Of a stretch of 64,000 bases of DNA, positions 8,043 through 16,324 are shown in pieces. The position numbers were made by a program, and so were the translations under genes. The notes below the pieces were generated by a model. It saw only the letters and a program-made list of their open reading frames with translations. It was not told the DNA's origin and did no database searches. Numbering within the stretch: the first letter of the stretch is position 1; every line of letters starts with the position of its first letter. This stretch comes from Spirochaetaceae bacterium (lineage in GTDB: Bacteria > Spirochaetota > Spirochaetia > SZUA-6 > DRHE01), in assembly GCA_020353535.1 (NCBI GenBank), contig CP070696.1, positions 3,018,368-3,082,367 of the forward strand, given 5' to 3'.

Positions 8043-8681
8043 CTAGATCTTCCGCTTGATGATGGCCAGAATCAGTCTATCCTTGACGGTCTCCGCCTGA
8101 TCGGAGATATCCCCCGTATTTATAACGATCTCCTTCAATAATATCTTGTCCGCCTTGTCCAGCTTGCTGCTGAAGATGTCCCGGATCAGATCCCGCTCGA
8201 GATGATCGGAATCGCTTTCGGTCGCATCCACCAGGTCCGTCAGATCTTTGACGTCCTTGCTGTAGAACAAGCCCAGCACCGCCTGGCGAATGTAATCGTA
8301 GGATTTGAGGTTGACATCTACCAGGTGTAGGTATCGCTCCCGGAACTGCTTGGGGAACACGATCTTTTCCAATAAAAACTGGTAGCAGAGGGATTGCAGC
8401 ATACCGGGAATCATGTCCATGGTTTCGAGGAGACCAAGGACATCCCCCCTGGATTCGGGAATCAGAGCCCGCTCGTAGAGCTGCAGCTCGATATGCCTGC
8501 GCAGGTCGTCGGCTTTAGATTCGGAGCGATGCACCTCTTCGAGAATAGCCTCATTCTCCTCATTGCTCGGTTCCAGCAGCAGCTTTTCGATGCACAGGCG
8601 AAAGCGATTTCGGCAGGTGTCAACCTGATCCAGGTAGGCTTTGATTTTGTCAATAATCGCTTTTTCTTTATTCCACAGCAT
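8043..8681 (-). CDS. DUF47 family PhoU-like protein, PiT partner
   Basis: The protein has 212 residues and is nearly all helix with PhoU-like heptads (SKADDLRRHIELQLYER, ESDSDHLERDLIRDIFSS), matching the DUF47/TIGR00153 family that accompanies PiT permeases and is thought to control their activity. The acidic E/D-x3-D pairs of each bundle are kept, as in metal-binding PhoU relatives. The stop is three bases before the PiT start, so the two are translationally linked. A second, separate PhoU-like/PiT/DUF47 set lies at 15713-17967. Confidence 0.85.
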   Translation of the reverse strand: MLWNKEKAIIDKIKAYLDQVDTCRNRFRLCIEKLLLEPSNEENEAILEEVHRSESKADDLRRHIELQLYERALIPESRGDVLGLLETMDMIPGMLQSLCYQFLLEKIVFPKQFRERYLHLVDVNLKSYDYIRQAVLGLFYSKDVKDLTDLVDATESDSDHLERDLIRDIFSSKLDKADKILLKEIVINTGDISDQAETVKDRLILAIIKRKI

Positions 8682-8696
8682 ACCCTTACACGCTCC

Positions 8697-9713
8697 TTAC
8701 GATATCTCAGACAAGGCTACGGGCCGGTTCTGTTCATATGACAACCGGGCGGCCTTTCCCATCACCACGGGCACCTTGCCATCTAGTCCCGTCACCGGCG
8801 GAGGCTTGTCTTCCCTGATGCATTCAATGAAGGCGTTCATCTCCTTCAGGTAGGACTCAGTGTAGCGCTCCATGAAGAAGTACTGGGGGAGATCCTCCCG
8901 AACGGTTTGACCCGTGCTCAATCGGATTCGATTTGGCGTATTGTTCTCCGTGGTGACCATACCTTTGGCCCCGAACACTTCGGCTCTTTGATCGTATCCG
9001 TAGACAGCCCGACGGCTGTTGTCGATCGTAGCAAAGCAGCCGCCGACAAACTTCAGGGTTACAACCGCCGTATCGATGTCTCCGGCTTTTCCGATCTGCG
9101 GATCGATTCGCACCCCCCCTACAGCATACAACTCTGCGACCTCGTCGTCCACGAGATAGCGAGCCATGTCGAAATCATGAATCATCATGTCCAGGAAAAT
9201 TCCGCCGGATACTCTTACATACTCGATCGGCGGAGGAGCAGGATCACGGCTGGCGATGCGCAACAGGTGTGGCTCGCCGATCGCTCCTTCCCGGACCAGC
9301 TCTCGCATACGGCTGAAGTTGGCATCAAAACGGCGGTTGAATCCAACCTGGAGTTTAACGCCCGCGGACGACGCCGCAGCCAGAGCATCGTCGATCTGTT
9401 TCAAATCCAAGGCAATGGGCTTCTCACAGAAGATGTGCTTCCCCGCGGCCGCAGCTTCCGCTATCAGCGATGCGTGGGTGTCGGTGCTGGAGCAGATCAC
9501 CACGGCCTGCACCTCCGGGTCCTCGAGAATCCCGCGATGTTCCTTCAAGGCTTTGGGTACACCGATAGCGGCGGCGCACTCCACAGCGGCCTGCTTGTTT
9601 ACGTCAGCAATTGCCGACAGCCGCACTCCAGGAATCCTGTGCGCCAGGTGTTCGGCGTGGAGCCGGCCGATTCGGCCGGCTCCAATGACGGCGATATTCA
9701 CTGTTTGCTTCAT
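8697..9713 (-). CDS. iolG: Inositol 2-dehydrogenase-like Gfo/Idh/MocA oxidoreductase
   Basis: I place the start at the ATG at 9713 (338 residues), ten bases after GGAGG; an in-frame TTG at 9731 would overlap that ribosome site. A Rossmann fold begins with VIGAGRIGRLHAEHL, the catalytic lysine is in FCEKPIAL, and GGIFLDMMIHDFDMARYL is the active-site signature typical of inositol 2-dehydrogenases (Lys, Asp and His of the triad visible). It would oxidise myo-inositol to scyllo-inosose with NAD. The IolM-like enzyme for the next step is encoded immediately upstream at 9814-11010, which strengthens the assignment. Related substrates such as scyllo-inositol or glucose remain possible. Confidence 0.75.
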   Translation of the reverse strand: MKQTVNIAVIGAGRIGRLHAEHLAHRIPGVRLSAIADVNKQAAVECAAAIGVPKALKEHRGILEDPEVQAVVICSSTDTHASLIAEAAAAGKHIFCEKPIALDLKQIDDALAAASSAGVKLQVGFNRRFDANFSRMRELVREGAIGEPHLLRIASRDPAPPPIEYVRVSGGIFLDMMIHDFDMARYLVDDEVAELYAVGGVRIDPQIGKAGDIDTAVVTLKFVGGCFATIDNSRRAVYGYDQRAEVFGAKGMVTTENNTPNRIRLSTGQTVREDLPQYFFMERYTESYLKEMNAFIECIREDKPPPVTGLDGKVPVVMGKAARLSYEQNRPVALSEIS

Positions 9714-9813
9714 CGTTTCAGCTCCCTCCAAATTTACGGCTGTGCTGCTCCCGTGGTTTTCCCGAAGACTTACCTTGCCCGCCGGCGGAAACTCTCCCGC
9801 CGCATCAGCTCTG

Positions 9814-11010
9814 CTAATCCATCAGGCAGGTGATCTTGGCCTCATGCCTGTCGGTTCGCAGCATCTCGATGTGTCTGGGCACCTCATCCAGCTTGACCGT
9901 CTTGGTCATCATGGGCAGCATGTTCATGCCCGCGGCCATGGAGGCAATGACCCGGGGAAATGTCCCGTGGCCCGAATGCCCCTGGGAGCCAACGATGCGG
10001 GCCCGACGAACTTGAAGCACCTCGCCGGTGACCGGAATCTTGGCGTCCGCTCTGGCCACGACCACGACGGTGCTGTTCAAGGTTCGCCCTTCCCAGATAC
10101 AACGTTCGATCTCAGGATAGACCACGGTCGGCAGACCCGTGGCCTCGAGGTAAAGAGAGGCTCCCATTCCGTGGGTGATCTCCAGCACCCGGTCGGCCAT
10201 GCTCGCTTTCTTCGGATTGATCACGAAGTCGGCACCGAGCTGGCGGGCGATTTCCGCCCTCCCCTCCTCCGGTTCGGACATGATGACGTTGGCCGCTCCG
10301 TTACGCTTCAACACCGCACAGGCCGCCAGCCCCACCGGACCGCCGCCCAGGATCACGACGTTGTCCCCGGGCCTGACACCGCCCCCGCGCTCGATCACGG
10401 CATTATAGGCCACGCTGGTCGGTTCCACCATGCTGCCGAGCTTGAACACATCCTGATCGCTGTATTTCTCCCGAAGGGGATCGAGACTCCACAAAACCCG
10501 GGCCGGAAGCACGATGTACCTTGTAAATGCACCATCTACATTGAAGCCTATTTCGTCGAGCCTCTCACAATGGTTCGGCCAGCCGTCGGCGCAGGGCTGG
10601 CAGGATCCGCACCATAGCATCTCTTCGACGCAAACCCATTCACCGCCTTTAAAGGGTTTGTTCGTCATTTTATCCAGAGCGCCGGGACCTCCCTCCACGA
10701 CCACGCCGGACATCTCATGACCGAGGGTGCAGGGAAAACCGGTCAGACCGGGGTACCAGATATAGCCGTCATCGTCCGCCTGGGCCATGTGCACATCGCT
10801 GCCGCAGATACCGCAGGCTTTGACCTCGATCATCACCTGTCCCGGGCCGGGTTTGGGCACGGGAACATCCTCGATTTTCATGCTGGGATTACGCCAGACC
10901 TTGCTCCCCAGATAGGTCTGCCTCTTGTCAATGTCCTTGGCCCCCAGCTTGAAATCCGGTTTGGGATCCCAATCCGCGTAGAGGCGGACAGCCTTCATCT
11001 TGTCACTCAT
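9814..11010 (-). CDS. iolM: Zinc-dependent alcohol dehydrogenase resembling scyllo-inosose 3-dehydrogenase IolM
   Basis: The protein has 398 residues of the medium-chain dehydrogenase family. It has the catalytic zinc site KACGICGSDVHMAQ and GHEMSGVV, a structural zinc patch ...CGSCQPCADGWPNHC, and a nucleotide-binding GGGPVGLAA. The unusual N-terminus (MKAVRLYADWDPKPDFKLG then LGSKVWRNP) and QIVGSQGHSGHGTFPRV-like C-terminus match what I recall of Thermotoga maritima IolM almost throughout. IolM oxidises scyllo-inosose to a diketo-inositol in the Thermotoga inositol pathway. A strong AGGAGG stands seven bases before the ATG. The lacI gene is 30 bases upstream and the iolG-like gene about 100 bases downstream on the same strand. 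Confidence 0.8.
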   Translation of the reverse strand: MSDKMKAVRLYADWDPKPDFKLGAKDIDKRQTYLGSKVWRNPSMKIEDVPVPKPGPGQVMIEVKACGICGSDVHMAQADDDGYIWYPGLTGFPCTLGHEMSGVVVEGGPGALDKMTNKPFKGGEWVCVEEMLWCGSCQPCADGWPNHCERLDEIGFNVDGAFTRYIVLPARVLWSLDPLREKYSDQDVFKLGSMVEPTSVAYNAVIERGGGVRPGDNVVILGGGPVGLAACAVLKRNGAANVIMSEPEEGRAEIARQLGADFVINPKKASMADRVLEITHGMGASLYLEATGLPTVVYPEIERCIWEGRTLNSTVVVVARADAKIPVTGEVLQVRRARIVGSQGHSGHGTFPRVIASMAAGMNMLPMMTKTVKLDEVPRHIEMLRTDRHEAKITCLMD

Positions 11011-11031
11011 AGAAACCTCCTAAAGGTAATC

Positions 11032-11045
11032 TGTAAACGATTAAT
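11032..11045. promoter_or_regulatory. Second LacI-type operator candidate before the iolM-like gene
   Basis: TGTAAACGATTAAT keeps 11 of 14 positions of the TGTAAACGTTTACA-type LacI-family site. It spans the lacI stop, 22 bases above the iolM-like start. It is weaker than the site at 12129-12144 and is offered as a candidate only. Confidence 0.4.
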
Positions 11046-12114
11046 GATTTGATACTCGTATTGACGGACCACTGCTCTGCCTGACAATCAGCCTGGGCTT
11101 GAGATAGATTTGTTGGGATTGGGCAGCCAGGTTTCCGTCGCTGCCCTGGATTTGCCCCAACAGGATATTCACGGCTTTCCTCCCCATTTCGTAGGTCGGC
11201 TGATTGATGGTGGTCAACTGGACTCCCGGGAAGCTGGCGAAGGGGATATCGTCAAAACCCACCACCGCGACATCTTCTGGAACCGACAAACCGCCGGCCT
11301 TAACTCCCTGGAGAATTCCCAGGGCCAAGAGATCATTCTCCGCAAAAATGGCCCGGGGATAGTCCCCATCACTTATCATTTTTCGCATGATCCTGTACCC
11401 GGATTCCTGCTTGAACTCACCCAGTTGAATGTGCCTCTCGTCTATCGTAATACCGTACTTTTCCAGTGCCTTCCGGTAGCCTTTCAGCCGTTCCGCGATC
11501 GTGAGGGAATCTTCCGTGGAACCGACGAAGCCGATCTTCCTGTAGCCGGAGCGTATAAGATGCTCTGTAGCCAGGAACCCGCCCAAGACATTGTCGATTA
11601 CAACGAAGCTATGCAGAGTTCCGACCGGAGCATTGCTGACGTATACGATGGGCATCTTTCCCGTCAAACGGCTCTCGGCCGTCTCAACCTCGTTGTCGAT
11701 CGGGGCCAGGATGATCCCGTCCGCCCGCTTTTCCGCCAGCAGTTTTAGATATTCAAGCTCCCTCTCCCGTTCCCAATTGGTATTGCAGAGAAAAATGCTG
11801 AATCCTTCCTCCGCCGCTCCGTCCTCGATCCCCCGCGCTACCTCCGGATAAAACGGATTGGTGATGTCCGGGATGATCAAACCCAACGTATGGGTCTGCT
11901 TCTTCACCAAACCCCGCGCGATGGCGTTGGGGGTGTAGGACATTTCCGTCGCCAGCTTCAGTACCTTTTGGCGGGTGGCCTCTCTTACTCCCCTCTTGTT
12001 GTTCAAGGCCCGGGACACGGTTGCGTAGGAAACATTCGCCTCCCTGGCTATGTCCTTGATGGTCACCGCCGCGATGTTATGGACTTCAGCGATCTGTCCC
12101 ACAACTTTGGTCAC
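11041..12114 (-). CDS. LacI family transcriptional regulator, likely local repressor of the inositol genes
   Basis: The protein has 357 residues. The N-terminal DNA-binding part VTIKDIAREANVSYATVSRA (residues 17-36) with hinge-helix region to about 75 is followed by a periplasmic-binding-type effector domain (TLGLIIPDITNPFYPEV, DDIPFASFPGVQLTTI). The GTG at 12114 gives 16 extra residues before the usual LacI start; an in-frame GTG at 12066 would give the canonical M-TIKDIA beginning, but neither has a strong ribosome site. A promoter and an ideal LacI operator lie directly upstream, so it is probably autoregulated together with the downstream genes. The effector is likely a cyclitol or its derivative (inference). 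Confidence 0.88.
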   Translation of the reverse strand: MTKVVGQIAEVHNIAAVTIKDIAREANVSYATVSRALNNKRGVREATRQKVLKLATEMSYTPNAIARGLVKKQTHTLGLIIPDITNPFYPEVARGIEDGAAEEGFSIFLCNTNWERERELEYLKLLAEKRADGIILAPIDNEVETAESRLTGKMPIVYVSNAPVGTLHSFVVIDNVLGGFLATEHLIRSGYRKIGFVGSTEDSLTIAERLKGYRKALEKYGITIDERHIQLGEFKQESGYRIMRKMISDGDYPRAIFAENDLLALGILQGVKAGGLSVPEDVAVVGFDDIPFASFPGVQLTTINQPTYEMGRKAVNILLGQIQGSDGNLAAQSQQIYLKPRLIVRQSSGPSIRVSNH

Positions 12115-12128
12115 TCACTTCAAAGATA

Positions 12129-12179
12129 TTGCAAACGTTTACAACAATACTTTATATTTCTGCGGAGACCCATTGTCAA
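12129..12179 (-). promoter_or_regulatory. Promoter with LacI operator over the transcription start of the lacI-iolM-iolG-DUF47-pit operon
   Basis: Read on the minus strand: TTGACA (12174-12179), a 17-base spacer and TATAAA (12151-12156) form a near-consensus promoter. Six bases on is TTGTAAACGTTTGCAA (12129-12144), a 16-base near-perfect palindrome with the central CG of LacI-family operators. The operator covers the expected start site, so binding would block initiation. Confidence 0.8.
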
Positions 12180-12348
12180 GGTTGTTGTAGAGATTCCCAC
12201 CTAATCGGCAGTTTGAATTATTGTCGAAATCCCTGAATAGATCTCTTCTCGATCCCGGTGGAATTGCAGCAAAAGTAATTTCTTTGTGCTTCTATGAAAT
12301 CAGTTTCACGCATATACTTTTATATGAGGACGGACAGACGGGCTGAAA

Positions 12349-14115
12349 ATGCTGCATTTCTTTCGATACCGACTGAACTTCAAGATCTTCTCCTCCTTTA
12401 TGTTGATAATCTTCATCACGACGATAAGCGCACTTTTGATCGGGTACCTGATCATTCGCAGCACCATCGACCGAGAGGTCCGCATCCGCCTTGCAGACAG
12501 CATCACGGCATATTTCCAGGAGGTACAATTCATCGAAGATCAGTGTCTAAAGATCGCGCAAGAACTGTCTTCGGATAGTGAGCTCGCCATGCTTCTATCC
12601 CGGGGAGAGTTCGAAGTGCTGGAAAATAAGCTGGTGCATTACCACCAGCTCGGCATCTTCGACATTATCGAGATCGAGGACACAGCCGGAAGAGTAATTT
12701 TAAGAGGCCACCAACCCGAGATTACAGGAGACGTGAAGATCAACCAGGTGATCGTCAAAGAAGGCCTGGCCGGCAGGAGCGCGGTCACCTACGAGCAAGG
12801 CCAGTCCGGAATGGCCATACGGGCTGTTTCCCCGATTGAAAGGGAGGAGGAAATTGTCGGAGTTCTGATGATCGGATCGTTGTTCTCGGCGGACTTCGCA
12901 GAACACATCAAGCTCCTGACAGGAATGGAGAACGGGATTTACCAGGGCGACGGAAAGGTTGTCTCCACCTATCAGGGCTACGACCGTCTCCCTGAGGAAG
13001 TCGTATCTCGTTTACTCTCCGCGAAAACGGTTTTTCTCAAGAACGTCCAACTCAACCAGGAATACTCCTACTTCATGCTCAAGCCGCTGTTTCTAAAAGG
13101 AGACTCCTTCTGGGGTGCTCTCAGTCTCGGAGTATCCCAGCGAGAGGAAAACCGCTATCTGCGTTATTCGCAAAACCTGCTGTTTCTGATGATAGGAATT
13201 GGAGTGCTTCTTGCTTTCGTGATCTATGTGTTTCTGGCTAGGAACATCAACACCTCACTTGTGAAGATCCTGTCGGGAATGGACGGCCTGAACATCGACA
13301 AATTCGACACCCGTATCGAGTTGACCAGTAAGGACGAGTTTGGGCTGATTTCCGAAAGTTTCAACCGCCTTGTACGAAAATTGAGTTTGTATAATAAACG
13401 TATCCAGAAGCTGCAGGATGACATGATCAAATCGGCCAAACTGGCTACTGCGGGTCAGTTGGCCGCCGGTTTGGCCCACGAGATTCGAAATCCTTTGAGT
13501 TCGATCAAGATGATGGCTCAGATTCTTCGCGACCGCTACCTTGAACGAGCAGAGGGTGAAAGCGAGATACTCACAATTCTTGCAGAAAGTGAAAGGCTGA
13601 ATGACCTGATCAAGGACATGCTGGAATTTGCCCGTCCCAGCCCCATGCGCTTCGGTCGTCACAATGCCGGCGAGATCGTGGAAGAGATTCTAAACTTATT
13701 TCGCTACAACACGGAGCATCAGTGCATCAAAGTCATCACCCGATTGGACAGTTCGATTCCTCCCCTGTTCCTGGATCGGGAGAAACTCAGGCTCGCAGTC
13801 ATGAACCTGGTACTGAATGCCATCCAGGCGATGCCTCAGGGCGGCACACTCGAAGTGACAACTCAGCAGCACCGCAACGGCGGGATTGCACTTAATTTCT
13901 GCAATGACGGGCAAAAAATCGCTCCGGAAAATCTCGGTATGATTTTCGAGCCCTTCTTCACTACCAAAAAGGAAGGCACCGGTCTGGGGCTGGCTATCGT
14001 AAAAATGATCGTAGAGAGGCATTTCGGTACGGTGGAAGTGAACAGCAGTGACAGGCGAACCTGTTTTTCCATAATCGTTCCGGAAGATCTCGAACAAAAA
14101 ATACAACTGTTGTAG
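12349..14115 (+). CDS. Membrane sensor histidine kinase with periplasmic Cache-like domain
   Basis: The protein has 588 residues. A first membrane helix (about 14-38) is followed by an extracytoplasmic sensor of about 240 residues resembling a single/double Cache domain (IEDTAGRVILRGH, GQSGMAIRAVSPI). Then come a second helix (about 280-303), HAMP, HisKA with His377 in GLAHEIRNPLSS, and HATPase_c with the N-box VLNAIQAM and GTGLGLAIVKMI. It would autophosphorylate on sensing an external ligand and pass phosphate to the sigma54 activator encoded 25 bases downstream. The ligand is unknown. Gene order and the downstream phosphate permease operon suggest phosphate esters, carboxylates or sugars. 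The ATG has only a weak ribosome site. Confidence 0.88.
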   Translation: MLHFFRYRLNFKIFSSFMLIIFITTISALLIGYLIIRSTIDREVRIRLADSITAYFQEVQFIEDQCLKIAQELSSDSELAMLLSRGEFEVLENKLVHYHQLGIFDIIEIEDTAGRVILRGHQPEITGDVKINQVIVKEGLAGRSAVTYEQGQSGMAIRAVSPIEREEEIVGVLMIGSLFSADFAEHIKLLTGMENGIYQGDGKVVSTYQGYDRLPEEVVSRLLSAKTVFLKNVQLNQEYSYFMLKPLFLKGDSFWGALSLGVSQREENRYLRYSQNLLFLMIGIGVLLAFVIYVFLARNINTSLVKILSGMDGLNIDKFDTRIELTSKDEFGLISESFNRLVRKLSLYNKRIQKLQDDMIKSAKLATAGQLAAGLAHEIRNPLSSIKMMAQILRDRYLERAEGESEILTILAESERLNDLIKDMLEFARPSPMRFGRHNAGEIVEEILNLFRYNTEHQCIKVITRLDSSIPPLFLDREKLRLAVMNLVLNAIQAMPQGGTLEVTTQQHRNGGIALNFCNDGQKIAPENLGMIFEPFFTTKKEGTGLGLAIVKMIVERHFGTVEVNSSDRRTCFSIIVPEDLEQKIQLL

Positions 14116-14140
14116 AGCAGACAGCTTAGAGGAGATCGCT

Positions 14141-15526
14141 TTGGCGACGATTCTTGTCGTAGACGACGACCGCGGTGTTTTTAAAAGTTTTTCAGCTCTG
14201 TTCAGAGGTGAACACACCATTCTGGGGGCGTACAACGGAAAGGAAGCGGAGAAGCTGCTGCAGGAAAACGAGGTAGAGCTCGTTTTCCTCGACTACCGGC
14301 TTCCGGGTGAAGACGGCCTCGCCGTGCTGAAGACAATCAGATCCAAAACCCATGACGCAGATATTGTAATGATTACGGCCTACGGGAGCCTGGAAACCAT
14401 TGTACACTCCATCGCCTTGGGAGCGTGTGACTATCTCGAAAAGCCCCTCGATATCGGGAAGATCAAAATTATCACACAAAGAGTGCTGGAGTCGCGGAAG
14501 ATGCGCCACTACGTGCGGGTGATTCAGGATGAACAACAGCGGGCGTACAATCTAACCCGGGTCGTCGGTAAATCCCAAGTCATGCAGAACGTATTTAAAG
14601 CCATCGGAAGGCTCGTAAACAACGACGTAATTGTACTTATAACCGGAGAAAGCGGCACCGGAAAAGAGCTCATCGCCAGAGCGCTGCACTTCAACGGCAA
14701 CCGGTACAATGAGCCGTTCATAGCCGTGAATTGCTCTGCTCTCCCGGACACGCTTCTGGAAAACGAACTTTTCGGACACGAAGCTCAGGCCTACACCGGG
14801 GCCACATCGAGGCAAGCAGGTAAATTCGAAGCAGCTGCGGAGGGAACAATCTTTCTGGACGAGATCGGCGATCTGCCGTTTGCCATTCAGACAAAGCTGC
14901 TTCGAGTTTTGCAGGAACGGGAGTTTCAAAGACTCGGGGGAACACGCAATATCACCCTCAAGGCCAGAGTCATCGCGGCCACTAACAGAAATCTGCTGAC
15001 CCTTATCAAGGACGGTAGATTTCGGGAAGATCTCTACTACCGCATCAATGTCGCTTCCATTGAGGTCCCTCCATTGCGGGAGCGCAGGGAGGACATCCCC
15101 CTGCTCGTGGAGCACTTCATCAAGGTTGCCGCCAGCAAGCTGAATAAGAACCTGCACGGCATTACCGACGAGGCACGAACTATTCTGGAGCGTTACCCGT
15201 GGCCCGGAAACGTCAGGGAACTGGAAAATGTAATCTTGAGCCTGGGGATCAATTGCCAGAGTGGAATCATACAGACTATAGAGATACCCCGGTATTTGAG
15301 CGGAAATGCTGAAGAGATTGATTTGTTCTCGGTTTTCACTGACGAGTTCTTGAAAAAATACCACGATCACGCAGGCCTCCTCGAGCTGCTATACAAGGGA
15401 ATCGAACCAGCTTTGATTCGGAAACTCCTGGTGCGGCTTGGAAACAATAAGACCGCGGTTGCCGATCGATTAGGCATCAGCCGGGTCACTCTCCAGCACA
15501 AAATATCGCAGATGAATCAGCCGTAA
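14141..15526 (+). CDS. Sigma54-dependent response regulator, NtrC family
   Basis: The protein has 461 residues. A receiver domain (phospho-acceptor Asp51, Thr79 and Lys101) is joined to an AAA+ domain (Walker A GESGTGKE at 169-176) and a Fis-type helix-turn-helix at the end (NNKTAVADRLGISRVTLQHK). The sigma54-contacting loop reads QAYTGA (216-221) instead of the usual GAFTGA: the essential Thr-Gly-Ala is kept, but the first Gly is Gln. Translation starts at TTG 14141 behind GAGGAG. It is partnered with the kinase 25 bases upstream. A -24/-12 promoter and an inverted repeat lie just downstream, so the PhoU/PiT/DUF47 operon is its likely target. Confidence 0.92.
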   Translation: MATILVVDDDRGVFKSFSALFRGEHTILGAYNGKEAEKLLQENEVELVFLDYRLPGEDGLAVLKTIRSKTHDADIVMITAYGSLETIVHSIALGACDYLEKPLDIGKIKIITQRVLESRKMRHYVRVIQDEQQRAYNLTRVVGKSQVMQNVFKAIGRLVNNDVIVLITGESGTGKELIARALHFNGNRYNEPFIAVNCSALPDTLLENELFGHEAQAYTGATSRQAGKFEAAAEGTIFLDEIGDLPFAIQTKLLRVLQEREFQRLGGTRNITLKARVIAATNRNLLTLIKDGRFREDLYYRINVASIEVPPLRERREDIPLLVEHFIKVAASKLNKNLHGITDEARTILERYPWPGNVRELENVILSLGINCQSGIIQTIEIPRYLSGNAEEIDLFSVFTDEFLKKYHDHAGLLELLYKGIEPALIRKLLVRLGNNKTAVADRLGISRVTLQHKISQMNQP

Positions 15527-15560
15527 AGTTTCTGTACGAGGACCGTACAAAACCTTTACG
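15522..15560. promoter_or_regulatory. Inverted repeat, candidate upstream activator site for the sigma54 regulator
   Basis: The left arm is CGTAAAG (15522-15528) plus TGTACG (15533-15538). The right arm is CGTACA (15544-15549) plus CTTTACG (15554-15560). Each 17-base arm matches the other at 15 positions around a 5-base centre. It overlaps the regulator stop codon and lies 103-141 bases above the -24 box, the normal place for an NtrC-type enhancer. No T-run follows, so it is unlikely to be a terminator. Confidence 0.65.
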
Positions 15561-15628
15561 CTTCGACCGCTCTCATCACCCGTGCATCTGCTATCCAATT
15601 TTTTATCAATTCCTTACAAAGAAAGGAG

Positions 15629-15642
15629 TTGGCATCTGCCAA
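15629..15642. promoter_or_regulatory. Short palindrome between activator site and sigma54 promoter
   Basis: TTGGCA-TC-TGCCAA is a perfect 6-base inverted repeat 21 bases above the -24 box. It could be a second operator or an accidental palindrome. Confidence 0.35.
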
Positions 15643-15662
15643 ATATTCCTGCCGCCGTGATC

Positions 15663-15678
15663 TGGCACATATTTTGCT
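15663..15678 (+). promoter_or_regulatory. Sigma54 (-24/-12) promoter of the PhoU-like/PiT/DUF47 operon
   Basis: TGGCAC-ATATT-TTGCT matches the consensus TGGCAC-N5-TTGCW at every fixed position, with GG at 15664-15665 and GC at 15676-15677 separated by ten bases. The start codon of the first gene is 35 bases downstream. Confidence 0.85.
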
Positions 15679-15712
15679 TAAATTTGTTCACCCCTGAGAG
15701 GAGAGAAAAGAA

Positions 15713-16324
15713 ATGAAAAACCTGGTAAAGGTTTGGTTTCGACAAAGAATCAAGCTCGACGAATATCTGATCGCTGGAATCGACGTTTTACAGAAATTCG
15801 TCCACCTGCTGTTGACCAACGAGCAAGAGGGCACATATTGCGAGCAGGCGGAAGGAATACTCGATCTGGAATTGATGATGGAGGATGGCTATGAACTTTT
15901 TCTTCAGAGCCTGGATAAGAGGTACTATTTGCCTTTTTACTGGGAAGACATGTTCGAGATTTACTCGAATCTGAAGAAGATCTTCGCCATCCTGCAAGCC
16001 TACTCCACGGAAAAGAGGATCTATAAGCCGCATTTTTCTTTTTCTCACTTCTTCGAGCTGGAATACCGTGTGTTGGAGAATATGAGATCTTTCTTTCAGG
16101 AGTATCTGACAAACCGGAAGTACGCCGAAGAATTGCTGAAGAACAACCTACATGAGCTGAAGAACTTTGCTCGACTCTACTACCACGGGATCGCTTCGAT
16201 CGGCCGGGAACAGGGACAGTCCCACATCACCTCGAGACTCCTTGAGGTCTTGTTGGAGATCAACACGGTTAACAATACAATCCAGGACCTTCTGCAGAAA
16301 ATCCTCATCGGGACCAACCTGTGA
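15713..16324 (+). CDS. PhoU/DUF47-like all-helical protein, first gene of sigma54 phosphate operon
   Basis: The protein has 203 residues with no signal peptide or membrane segment, and is predicted all-helical from its heptad pattern. It is only loosely similar to DUF47, and I assign it by context: it overlaps the PiT permease gene by four bases (ATGA-type overlap with a GTG start) and that gene is followed by a clear DUF47 gene. It is rich in aromatic residues (many Tyr and Phe), unlike typical DUF47. It may be an accessory regulator of PiT activity. A good GAGAGGAGAG ribosome site precedes the ATG, and the operon is read from the sigma54 promoter at 15663. Confidence 0.6.
   Translation: MKNLVKVWFRQRIKLDEYLIAGIDVLQKFVHLLLTNEQEGTYCEQAEGILDLELMMEDGYELFLQSLDKRYYLPFYWEDMFEIYSNLKKIFAILQAYSTEKRIYKPHFSFSHFFELEYRVLENMRSFFQEYLTNRKYAEELLKNNLHELKNFARLYYHGIASIGREQGQSHITSRLLEVLLEINTVNNTIQDLLQKILIGTNL

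Noticed and set aside
15522-15560. Reading the inverted repeat after the sigma54 regulator as an intrinsic terminator
   Set aside because: No T-run follows and the position matches an activator site for the -24/-12 promoter downstream.
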